DNA of 6,429 nucleotides, taken from contig CAZAPQ010000125.1 of NCBI GenBank assembly GCA_964487415.1, forward strand, positions 1 through 6,429, written 5' to 3'. The DNA is from DRVV01 sp964487415 (GTDB lineage: Archaea; Thermoproteota; Bathyarchaeia; Bathyarchaeales; Bathycorpusculaceae). A program made the translations under genes and the position numbers. The notes below the pieces were generated by a model that was not told the DNA's origin, did no database searches, and saw only the letters and a program-made list of their open reading frames with translations. Shown in pieces: positions 1 to 5,600 of this stretch. Positions within the stretch are counted from its first letter, which is position 1. Each line of letters opens with the position of its first letter.

Positions 1-46
1 CCTGCGGAGCCGGAGGTCCTGGGTTCAAATCCCAGCGGGCCCGCCA
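1..46 (+). tRNA. tRNA-Arg(GCG), 3' part only (cut by window edge)
   Basis: This is the 3' part of a tRNA, from base 31 of the anticodon stem onward. Reading from the edge: C31, anticodon loop CTGCGGA (2-8) with U33 and anticodon GCG (4-6), stem GCCGG (9-13), variable loop AGGTC (14-18), T stem CTGGG/CCCAG (19-23 and 31-35) around loop TTCAAAT (24-30), acceptor strand CGGGCCC (36-42), discriminator G43 and encoded CCA (44-46). GCG decodes the arginine codons CGC and CGU. The visible 31-39 C-G pair fits this register. The 5' half lies outside the window, so the acceptor and D arm, and any intron at 37/38, cannot be checked beyond noting that 37 and 38 are contiguous here. The tRNA-Gly in this window does not encode CCA, so usage is mixed. 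Confidence 0.88.
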
Positions 47-77
47 AAAACATTCCAGCCCCGTTCGTAACGTTTCA

Positions 78-114
78 TTCTTGTAAGTCATAAATTAAAA
101 GAATTTTACAAGGA
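78..114. terminator. Inverted repeat between tRNA-Arg and a convergent gene, possible terminator
   Basis: CTTGTAA (80-86) and TTACAAG (106-112) form a 7-bp stem, extendable at the base by a T-G and a T-A pair. It encloses a 19-nt AT-rich loop that contains a second short complement (AAATT/AATTT). It lies in the 85-bp gap between the tRNA-Arg 3' end and the 3' end of the minus-strand winged-helix gene, where two transcripts would converge. A terminator or transcript-stabilising hairpin is an inference. Archaeal termination depends mostly on U tracts, and only a short T-run (104-107) is present. Confidence 0.35.
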
Positions 115-131
115 ACACTTTTGCTTAATTT

Positions 132-479
132 CTAAGCTAAAATGGGCTTTTTCATTTTGGCTTTTTCAGCCATTTCTTTTGACATCTTTGTTTCATAATC
201 CCTAAGCATCTTCACCAAAGGATGTTCAACATTAATCCTGTAAAGCTTAGCTTTCCCTATCTTTCTGGAAACTTTAACTATCCCATATTCTTCCAGCTCT
301 GGAAAATATTTGTAAAACGTTTGCTTACTCATTCCTAAGGCCTCTATAACTTCCTTTTTAGTGAAATCAAACAACGGATTATCCAAAAAGAAATCCACTA
401 TCCTAAGCTTCGGCGAATCCCCGAGAGTCTTAATAAGAATCGATTCATGCTCTTTTTCAGAATAGAGTTTTTCACTCAT
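132..479 (-). CDS. Small winged helix-turn-helix transcriptional regulator
   Basis: A 115-aa cytoplasmic protein with one archaeal winged-helix domain. Residues 22-38 (SPKLRIVDFFLDNP and following) form the first helix. Residues 39-65 form the helix-turn-helix, with a Thr-Lys-Lys-Glu start and recognition helix MSKQTFYKYFPELEEYG. Residues 67-83 (VKVSRKIGKAKLYRIN) form a basic beta-hairpin wing. The C-terminal 30 residues are a charged helix that may dimerise. The arrangement is ArsR/MarR-like, with no metal-binding cysteines and no ligand domain, so no inducer can be proposed. The start is ATG at 477-479; the upstream Shine-Dalgarno match is weak. It is divergent from the next small winged-helix gene and the two TATA boxes nearly touch, so autoregulation plus control of the neighbour is the natural inference. 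The product class is firm, the target unknown. Confidence 0.85.
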   Translation of the reverse strand: MSEKLYSEKEHESILIKTLGDSPKLRIVDFFLDNPLFDFTKKEVIEALGMSKQTFYKYFPELEEYGIVKVSRKIGKAKLYRINVEHPLVKMLRDYETKMSKEMAEKAKMKKPILA

Positions 480-524
480 ATTATTACGCCATCCACTTCG
501 AGTTTTTGCCCGTCTGTCGCATTG

Positions 525-538
525 TATTTTATCGGAAA
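525..538 (-). promoter_or_regulatory. TATA/BRE promoter of the winged-helix regulator
   Basis: On the minus strand, ATAAAATA (532-525) is preceded by CTTTTCCG, which occupies the BRE position. A start about 26 nt downstream would fall near 502 and give a leader of roughly 23 nt before the ATG at 479. Placement rests on archaeal promoter geometry, not on mapped ends. Confidence 0.5.
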
Positions 539-549
539 AGTATTTATAT
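535..549 (+). promoter_or_regulatory. BRE/TATA promoter of the small winged-helix gene
   Basis: GAAAAG (535-540) sits at the BRE position directly before TATTTATAT (541-549). The predicted start is near 571, giving a leader of about 13 nt that holds GTGA (573-576), a partial Shine-Dalgarno match, before the ATG at 584. The box argues against the longer reading frame from 506, whose start codon would lie upstream of it. It is only 8 bp from the opposing TATA box, so the BREs of both promoters share bases 533-540. Confidence 0.55.
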
Positions 550-583
550 GTTTCTTTTCAAAGGTATCAAAAGTGAACATTTA

Positions 584-859
584 ATGAGCATGAAACTTAG
601 CGATGAAGAAATCAGGTCAGACATTATGAATAGGCTGCTCAGAAGAAACTGTTGGGGTGCCAAATACCTGTCCACAGATACGCTCATAAATTGGATGGCG
701 AGAAAGGTTAAGCCAAACGGCAAAAGAGTTAAAAAGTTAATCAAGCAGCTTGTCAATGAAGGGTTCCTTATTGCTCATAAAAAGGGGGAAACTGTCTCTT
801 TAAACCCTGCAAAAAGCGAAGAAATAATCGAATATATCAAAAGTTTTCTAAAGTTTTAA
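584..859 (+). CDS. Small winged-helix-like archaeal protein, 91 aa
   Basis: A soluble basic protein that looks like a compact winged helix. Residues 6-20 form a helix, and a Cys-Trp-Gly-Ala-Lys turn (23-27) follows. Residues 30-43 and 46-60 form two more helices, the second (KRVKKLIKQLVNEG) resembling a recognition helix. FLIAHKKGETVSLNP (61-75) reads as the wing hairpin, and a C-terminal helix covers 78-90. From memory it resembles small archaeal proteins with a W-G-A-K/W-G-x-K-H motif ending in a wing and S-L-N-P; their role is unknown to me. I chose ATG 584 over the in-frame start at 506 because a good TATA box lies at 541-549, between the two, and the intervening residues look non-coding. 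ATG 590 is also possible. It is divergent from the wHTH regulator, so the two may form one regulatory unit. Confidence 0.75.
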   Translation: MSMKLSDEEIRSDIMNRLLRRNCWGAKYLSTDTLINWMARKVKPNGKRVKKLIKQLVNEGFLIAHKKGETVSLNPAKSEEIIEYIKSFLKF

Positions 860-861
860 CA

Positions 862-887
862 ATTATTTTTCTCGTGCTTTTCTAAAA
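862..887 (+). terminator. Oligo-T terminator after the small winged-helix gene
   Basis: Immediately after the stop codon (857-859) come a T5 run (866-870) and then CTTTTCT, with another TTTTT at 895-899. Archaeal RNA polymerase terminates at such U tracts without needing a hairpin. The position, 7 nt past the stop, fits. Confidence 0.45.
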
Positions 888-1090
888 ATTAAGGTTTTTC
901 GTTCCGATTTTTCATTAAAATTGCTTTCATTGCCCATTTCAGGTTCATAGCTTAATTAAGAGTTAAGGATCAGACTTAAGCATTTAAAGTCAATGGATCA
1001 AAGATAGCGTTGCATTGTGCAACTATCCACGTAGAAAAGTGATTTCAATGTTAGTAACAAGATTACTCGGAACAAATTTTAAAGTAGGCT
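888..1090. other. AT-rich intergenic stretch with a compact hairpin
   Basis: This stretch separates two convergent genes and I see no supported gene in it. It holds a perfect 10-bp palindrome CTTAATTAAG (951-960). It also holds a tight hairpin, GTTGCA (1009-1014), loop TTG, TGCAAC (1018-1023), flanked by ATA/TAT that could extend the stem across a two-base bulge. I found no paired C and D boxes and no tRNA or CRISPR pattern. The hairpin could be part of a 3' untranslated region or a protein site; both are guesses. Confidence 0.4.
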
Positions 1091-3040
1091 TTACATTCTT
1101 TCGGGCGCCAGTATACCCAGCAGGTTTAAAGCGTTTCTTAGTGCTATGCGAACAGCATCAACAAGCGCGAGCCTTGCATCGCCGAGTCCTTCCGGTTGGG
1201 CCTTTATGACCGGGAAGGCGTTGTAGAAGGTGTTAAACTTATCTGCCAATGCATTGGCAAAGTCCGCTATCAAGTTTGGTTTAAGAAGCTCCGTAGCATC
1301 AACGAAAACTTGTGGAAACTCTGCCAAAGTCAATACAATTTCATGTTCAAGCTTCTCATTCAGCAAATCGTAAGCTGGATTTTTCGGTTTTCTTGATGCT
1401 TTACGCAATATGCTACACGCCCTAGCATGGGTGTATTGAATGTAGGGGCCGCTGTTCTTTTCGAAGTCTATAACCCTGTCCCAGTTGAACTCCACTGGTT
1501 TAGCGGGGTCAACCTCCACGAGGGCATAGCGAACAGCCCCTATGCCCACAAACTCTGCAACCTTCCTCTTATCTTCCTCAGGCATTTGTGGTGAGCGCTT
1601 CGAAACCTCTTCGTAGGCTCTTCTTACGGCTTCGTCCATAACCTCGTCAAGGGTTATGTAGCGTCCCCTACGACTTGACATTTTGTATCCTGGTAGGGTT
1701 ACAAGGTTATAGGCAAAATGGATAAGATTGTCCGCCTGCTTTCCGTAGCCAAGAGCATATAGCGCTATTTTGAGCTGTAATTGAGCTAATGACTGCTCCA
1801 TGCCTATAACATTAATGCACCTGTCGGCCCTCTCAAATTTCCAAATGGTGTAGGCTATGTCCCTTGTGGTGTAAAGGGTTGTGCCATCAGCCCGGACAAG
1901 GGTTAAGGACGGGACAGCATAGTCGTCCCTCAATCCAAGTCTCTTCCTGAGATCTAAAGCTTCAACAGCTTTCTCTGCGTCAAATTCGAGAACCCCGCCT
2001 AAAACTTGCACAAAAGGTGTTCGCTTAAGCCCTAAAAGGACTTCAGTAACCCGCCCGCTCCATACAAGATCGCTCTCCCAATCCCAGGAATCGTAAGTGA
2101 TTCCTGCACGTTTCAGGGTCATCATAAAACCTTCAAGGCATATCTTGCTAACTTCCCTTATGAGATCCCTTGCATTCTCCTCGCCGGCCTCATATGCCCT
2201 ATTCAACTCGTTAACCTTTTCTTCAGGATTTTCATTCTCCTCTATTCTTTGGAGAACATTCTCAAAAAGTTCTGGATATTTCTCTTTTAGTTCAAAGGCT
2301 ATGGCTGCCCACTCATCCAGTTCCCTGCTGATCCTTCTAACCTGTTCTTCATCCGAAAATTTTTTCGCTTGCTCCAGCTCCCTTTTAAGCCTGTCAATTT
2401 CAACAAGGCAGCTTGTTATCGTATATATTTTCCCAATAAAATGATCAGGCTTCTCAGGAGGTTTAGGTCTCCCAAGCTTCTCGTATCCATATGCAACCAC
2501 TGCAGTTTGCCGACCCACATCATCCACATAATAGTGCCTATAAACCCTATGACCCCTCAGGGCAAGCATGCGCGCTAGGGAATCTCCAAGCACGGGGTTC
2601 CTTGCCTGTCCGATATGTATGGGATGAAGAGGATTCACGCTTGTATGTTCCACAATGACTCTCAGCGGCTTATCCGCCTTTAAAAAACCATAGGATTCAT
2701 CCAAATGCCTTACAGACTCTATAGTTATAGCCGAGAACTTTGCAAAGTCCACATAAAAGTTTATGTAGCCTCCTCCAGCCGCAGCTACTTCCCTGACGAG
2801 GCGAAACTTTGATCTGTCCATGTTCTCAACTAAGCGTTCAGCAATCGCTATTGGTTTCTCACTAAACCTTTTAGCCAATTCAAAACAAATGGAGGAGGCC
2901 AGCTGTCCAAACTCCATGACGGGAGGCTTTTCAAAAACCAAATGCTCTGGAACCTTGTCTGGCAGCACCTTTCCAAGTGCTTCTCCTAACAAGGCTGCGC
3001 ATTCCTTTCGAAACTCTGCAATAGGATTCTCAGATATCAC
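1091..3040 (-). CDS. argS: Arginyl-tRNA synthetase (class I)
   Basis: Charges tRNA-Arg with arginine using ATP, in the cytoplasm; essential for translation. The 649-aa length fits archaeal and bacterial ArgS. An N-terminal Arg-tRNA synthetase domain covers about residues 8-115 and would contact the tRNA D-loop region. The Rossmann catalytic domain starts with the family's N-P-L-H-P-I-H-I-G-Q-A-R signature, the HIGH motif reading HIGQ at 142-145. A charged helical insertion spans about 205-300. The KMSKS loop is KMSSR at 453-457, followed by RGRYITLDEV. The DALR anticodon-binding helices start near NSGPYIQYTHAR (529-540) and run to the C terminus. The start is GTG at 3038-3040, with GGAAGGT (3053-3047) six bases upstream; the first internal Met is at residue 42, too late. 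Divergent from the deacetylase gene. A tRNA-Arg lies about 1 kb away, probably by chance. Confidence 0.97.
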   Translation of the reverse strand: MISENPIAEFRKECAALLGEALGKVLPDKVPEHLVFEKPPVMEFGQLASSICFELAKRFSEKPIAIAERLVENMDRSKFRLVREVAAAGGGYINFYVDFAKFSAITIESVRHLDESYGFLKADKPLRVIVEHTSVNPLHPIHIGQARNPVLGDSLARMLALRGHRVYRHYYVDDVGRQTAVVAYGYEKLGRPKPPEKPDHFIGKIYTITSCLVEIDRLKRELEQAKKFSDEEQVRRISRELDEWAAIAFELKEKYPELFENVLQRIEENENPEEKVNELNRAYEAGEENARDLIREVSKICLEGFMMTLKRAGITYDSWDWESDLVWSGRVTEVLLGLKRTPFVQVLGGVLEFDAEKAVEALDLRKRLGLRDDYAVPSLTLVRADGTTLYTTRDIAYTIWKFERADRCINVIGMEQSLAQLQLKIALYALGYGKQADNLIHFAYNLVTLPGYKMSSRRGRYITLDEVMDEAVRRAYEEVSKRSPQMPEEDKRKVAEFVGIGAVRYALVEVDPAKPVEFNWDRVIDFEKNSGPYIQYTHARACSILRKASRKPKNPAYDLLNEKLEHEIVLTLAEFPQVFVDATELLKPNLIADFANALADKFNTFYNAFPVIKAQPEGLGDARLALVDAVRIALRNALNLLGILAPERM

Positions 3041-3066
3041 AGTCTAACCTTCCAAGGGATCTGCTG

Positions 3067-3104
3067 AGTGTTTTAGAGTACTAACACTAATATATCTATG
3101 TATA
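3067..3104. promoter_or_regulatory. Shared divergent promoter of argS and the deacetylase gene, with a dyad
   Basis: The 86-bp gap between the two starts holds an AT-rich TATA-like block (TAATATAT, 3088-3095) that reads ATATATTA on the other strand. By archaeal spacing it could place a plus-strand start near 3115-3120 and a minus-strand start near 3066. A second candidate for the plus strand is the TATGTATA stretch at 3097-3104. Just left of the block, AGTGTT (3067-3072) and AACACT (3083-3088) form an inverted repeat centred on AGTACT, an operator-like dyad that would overlap the core promoter. The function is inferred from placement. Confidence 0.4.
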
Positions 3105-3126
3105 GCAATAGCTCAAGAGGATAGCC

Positions 3127-3966
3127 ATGAAGCCAAAAATAATTTTCTCAGAAAAATGTTTGGAGTATGGATCATGGCATATTGAAAGCCCACGCAGAGT
3201 TAAAATAGCCTACGAAATCCTAAGGGATAGGGGCTACGAGTTCGTTGAGCCTGAGCCAGCAGAAGAGCAAGATCTGCTTATGGTCCACGACCCATCATAT
3301 ATTAGGCTACTTAAAGAGGGCGCCATAGAGGATCCTGACACGCCGGCATACGAAAACATTTACGAGTATGCTAGGCTTGCAGCTGGGGGTGCAATTCTGG
3401 CAATGGAAGTTAATGGCTTTTCGTTGATGCGGCCTCCAGGGCATCATGCTGGAAGGCATGGGCCAGCGCTTGGCGCTCGTACACGGGGCTTTTGCTACAT
3501 AAACAACATAGCCGTAGCAGTAAGACGATTGAATAAGCCAACCCTAATTTTGGATATAGATGGACATCATGGAAACGGCACCCAGGAAATCTTTTTAGGG
3601 GACCCGAAGGTGGTCTACATTTCATTGCATAGGTTTCCTCATTATCCAGGCACTGGAGCATACTCTGAGGCAAACTGTTTCAATTATCCCTTGAATGCTG
3701 ATTGTGGTGTTGAAGTTTACCTAAAAACCCTGAGGCAAGCCTTGGAAAAAGTTGACATGCAAAAAATTGAGGTGATTGCGGTTTCAGCTGGATTTGACAC
3801 GTGGGACGGAGATCTAGCCTCCTTAGGGCTAGATGAGAAAAGTTTCGAGAAAATAGGCGAGATCATAGCCGCCCTTGAAAGGCCAACATTCTTTGTTCTT
3901 GAAGGTGGATATGTAGGCGAGAATATTGGGAGGGCTGTGGATGCGTTGCTTAAAAACTTCGCCTGA
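3127..3966 (+). CDS. Histone deacetylase family (zinc-dependent amidohydrolase)
   Basis: A 279-aa member of the arginase/deacetylase fold family that includes AcuC, acetylpolyamine amidohydrolases and class I/II HDACs. It removes acetyl groups from lysine or small amines using zinc. The catalytic set is complete: MRPPGHHAG with the His pair H106/H107; GFCYINN (121-127); LDIDGHHGNGTQ (142-153) with D145 and H147 as zinc ligands and D143; SLHR (166-169); PGTG (174-177); SAGFDTWDGD (220-229) with zinc ligand D224; LEGGY (258-262) with transition-state Tyr262. It is shorter than eukaryotic HDACs and lacks extra domains, as in archaeal homologues. ATG 3127 has GAGG (3117-3120) six bases upstream. 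The substrate cannot be read from sequence: acetyl-lysine on Alba or histones, acetyl-CoA synthetase, or acetylpolyamines are all possible. It overlaps the following membrane-protein gene by 26 bp. Confidence 0.95.
   Translation: MKPKIIFSEKCLEYGSWHIESPRRVKIAYEILRDRGYEFVEPEPAEEQDLLMVHDPSYIRLLKEGAIEDPDTPAYENIYEYARLAAGGAILAMEVNGFSLMRPPGHHAGRHGPALGARTRGFCYINNIAVAVRRLNKPTLILDIDGHHGNGTQEIFLGDPKVVYISLHRFPHYPGTGAYSEANCFNYPLNADCGVEVYLKTLRQALEKVDMQKIEVIAVSAGFDTWDGDLASLGLDEKSFEKIGEIIAALERPTFFVLEGGYVGENIGRAVDALLKNFA
3928..3934 (+). promoter_or_regulatory. Ribosome binding site setting the start of the DUF998 gene
   Basis: GGGAGGG lies inside the 3' end of the deacetylase gene, six bases before ATG 3941. 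It is among the strongest Shine-Dalgarno matches in the window. It rules in ATG 3941 over the upstream in-frame TTG at 3926, which has no such site. A binding site inside the upstream gene suggests translational coupling. Confidence 0.7.
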
Positions 3967-4570
3967 GAAATTAGCTGGCGCCCTAATATTCATGGGGACC
4001 GCCCAATTCATCCTGTTCGCAACAGTTGCAGAAGCTCTATATCTTGGCTACAGCGTTTCAAACAACTACATAAGTGATCTTGGCGTGGGGCCATCTGCCC
4101 CTATATTTAACTCTTCAGTCTTCGTTTTGGGCCTTTCAGTCATTGCTAGCGTATATCTGTTGCACCGTGTTTACGGTGGGCATCGTTTTTTTCTTACTTT
4201 CTTGTTTCTATGCGGGATTGGAGCTGTCGGCGCTGGATTATTCCCGGCAAACCTTGGTGTTATTCACCAGTTTTTCTCCACGCTGGCTTTTTTATTCGGT
4301 GCTTTGTCTGCGGTGACCTCCTTCAAAATTCAGAAACCGCCTTTCTCACACATTGCCGTTACACTGGGCCTGTTTTCTCTTTTAGCCCTTGTGATGTTCG
4401 CGTTTTCCGAGTATCTTTTCTACATACATTCCATAGCACATTATTTTCAGCTGGGTAAAGGCGGACTGGAACGTATGGTTGCATATCCAATTTTTCTGTG
4501 GGCTCTAGGATTTGGAGGGTATCTTACAGGAAAATCCGTTGACAATAAAACCTTGAATAATGCTCTTTAG
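3941..4570 (+). CDS. DUF998 family six-helix membrane protein
   Basis: A 209-aa integral membrane protein. Six hydrophobic segments lie at about residues 11-34, 54-76, 82-101, 106-128, 134-158 and 178-197, joined by short loops. The loop after helix 1 carries NNYISDLGVG (41-50), and helix 2 begins IFNSSVFVLG (55-64). Later come GLFPAN (99-104) with a following His109, and GGLERMVAYP (174-183). These are the hallmark positions I recall for DUF998, a family without an assigned activity. No signal peptide cleavage site is apparent. ATG 3941 is chosen on the GGGAGGG site; a TTG start at 3926 would add five residues. It overlaps the deacetylase gene by 26 bp and is probably co-transcribed with it, so a shared pathway is possible but unproven. 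Its last 66 bp are antisense to the end of the metallo-beta-lactamase-fold gene. Confidence 0.88.
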   Translation: MRCLKTSPEKLAGALIFMGTAQFILFATVAEALYLGYSVSNNYISDLGVGPSAPIFNSSVFVLGLSVIASVYLLHRVYGGHRFFLTFLFLCGIGAVGAGLFPANLGVIHQFFSTLAFLFGALSAVTSFKIQKPPFSHIAVTLGLFSLLALVMFAFSEYLFYIHSIAHYFQLGKGGLERMVAYPIFLWALGFGGYLTGKSVDNKTLNNAL

Positions 4571-5422
4571 AGCTCGTCCGATTACTGGATGTTTTCTGAT
4601 ATACTCGAATGCAACCTTAAAGTTGGGATCCCTCTCCATAAGCCTAGCCAAAATGGCATCATAATCCTCATTGTTCCTTAAACACTCGTTAATTGTTGAA
4701 CTCCAAATGCGAAGCTGTTTGGCATAGACATTCAACTTTTCAACGGCATTATCAGCCGGGCCAAAGTGGGTATAATAGATGATTTCTGGGTTGAGCCTTA
4801 TCAGTTTGTCTATGGACTCAAAAAGTTTTTCTAGGATTATGACGGGAGGTGTTGCCGGAATTATGGCGTTTAAGTCTTTCACGTGCATACCGGCAGTTTC
4901 TCCTGGAAAAAGACTGCCGCTTAGCCTTTCATAGTAGCTAACATGGTGGGGAGCATGCCCAAGGGTTTCAATAACTTGGATTTCCATGTCTCCCAAGTTT
5001 ATGATCATACCATCCTCGGCGGGAATAAGGCGCTCGACAGGTATGGGCGCGGGCTTACCAAATATATCGGCAACCTCCCCCAAAACCGCTTTAGATTGCT
5101 CCCAAAGTTTATCCGGGTTAGCCATATGAGTTAGGCCCTTCGGATGCGCAATAACCTTCGCGTTTGGCATTTCATCCAAGATCAGGCTAGCTCCACCCCA
5201 ATGATCCACATGAATGTGAGTGACCATTATGTAGGCGATCTCTTTCAAGTCGACGCCAATCTCTCTTAGCCCAGTCAACAACCTTTCAGCGCCTGAGGCA
5301 GGTCCACCTTCAATTAAGGCCGCTTTCTCCCCCCTTAAAACATAGACAGCCGTAAAATTTTCAATGCCAAAGGGCTTAGCATCGATCATGCAAATTTTTC
5401 CGTTGACCTTACATGAATTCAC
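4505..5422 (-). CDS. Metallo-beta-lactamase-fold metal-dependent hydrolase
   Basis: A 305-aa cytoplasmic hydrolase of the glyoxalase II-like superfamily. After beta strands ending in ALIEGGP (35-41, where most relatives have a D-x-G turn) comes THIHVDHWGG with H69, H71, D73 and H74 as metal ligands. LGHAPHHVSYY (154-164) supplies H156. LFPGETAG (171-178) places E175 where relatives usually have the bridging Asp. THFGP (218-222) supplies H219. A helical C-terminal region (about 225-300) follows. The substrate is unknown; thioester, phosphodiester or lactone hydrolysis are all compatible. The frame opens at GTG 5431, but I choose GTG 5422 because GGGAGTGAT (5435-5427) is correctly spaced for it and too close for 5431. 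The internal ATG at 5389 is a weaker alternative. The 3' end overlaps the DUF998 gene convergently by 66 bp. Confidence 0.9.
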   Translation of the reverse strand: MNSCKVNGKICMIDAKPFGIENFTAVYVLRGEKAALIEGGPASGAERLLTGLREIGVDLKEIAYIMVTHIHVDHWGGASLILDEMPNAKVIAHPKGLTHMANPDKLWEQSKAVLGEVADIFGKPAPIPVERLIPAEDGMIINLGDMEIQVIETLGHAPHHVSYYERLSGSLFPGETAGMHVKDLNAIIPATPPVIILEKLFESIDKLIRLNPEIIYYTHFGPADNAVEKLNVYAKQLRIWSSTINECLRNNEDYDAILARLMERDPNFKVAFEYIRKHPVIGRALKSIIQGFIVNGFSCKIPSKS

Positions 5423-5426
5423 GGAA

Positions 5427-5435
5427 ATCACTCCC
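5427..5435 (-). promoter_or_regulatory. Ribosome binding site deciding the hydrolase start
   Basis: GGGAGTGAT on the minus strand closely matches the archaeal GGAGGTGAT consensus. It ends four bases before GTG 5422, with its GGAG core eight bases away. It overlaps the alternative GTG at 5431, making that start unlikely. Confidence 0.6.
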
Positions 5436-5469
5436 TTAGAGGAGACTTTATGATGCGGGTAGTATAACC

Positions 5470-5489
5470 TAAAGCTTTCGCTTTAAAAA
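5470..5489 (-). promoter_or_regulatory. Putative TATA element overlapping a GAAA-loop hairpin upstream of the hydrolase
   Basis: On the minus strand, TTTTTAAAG (5489-5481) is an AT-rich box about 26 bp upstream of a predicted start near 5459, which would give a 35-40 nt leader. Overlapping its downstream edge, TAAAGC (5485-5480), loop GAAA, GCTTTA (5475-5470) is a perfect 6-bp hairpin with a GNRA tetraloop. If transcription starts near 5459 the hairpin lies upstream of the RNA and is only a DNA dyad, that is, an operator candidate. Confidence 0.35.
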
Positions 5490-5581
5490 TTGTAACATTC
5501 CAACCAATTTTCAGTATTAGGTATATTTTTGCAGAAAATTTATGGATGCGATCAACCAGCTTGTGGAACAACAAATTGGTC

Positions 5582-5593
5582 TATAAAATTAAA
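5582..5593 (-). terminator. T-rich tract downstream of tRNA-Gly
   Basis: Reading on the minus strand, the tRNA 3' end (5601) is followed after a few bases by TTTTAATTTTAT. This matches the U-rich tracts that end archaeal tRNA transcripts. No stem is needed. Confidence 0.4.
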
Positions 5594-5600
5594 ATAGTAG

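Noticed and set aside
506..583. N-terminal extension of the small winged-helix gene from ATG 506
   Set aside because: A TATA box (541-549) and a ribosome-site match (573-576) lie between 506 and 584, and the extra residues do not look like part of the domain.
1..1090. Integrated element with attachment repeats at tRNA-Arg
   Set aside because: No second copy of the tRNA 3' end and no integrase gene in the window. Kept only as a low-interest observation.
860..1090. C/D box guide RNA or other small RNA gene
   Set aside because: No R-UGAUGA C box paired with a CUGA D box on either strand at suitable spacing.
1015..1209. Plus-strand frame starting in the hairpin and running into the end of argS
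   Set aside because: Most of it is antisense to the conserved ArgS C terminus, it has no domain-like sequence, and its start lies within the hairpin.
2097..2444. Plus-strand 115-codon frame rich in Ser and Phe
   Set aside because: Antisense shadow of the charged helical insertion in ArgS; the Ser/Phe richness is what Glu/Lys codons produce on the other strand.
3926..3940. TTG start for the DUF998 protein
   Set aside because: The GGGAGGG site is correctly spaced for ATG 3941 and lies downstream of the TTG.
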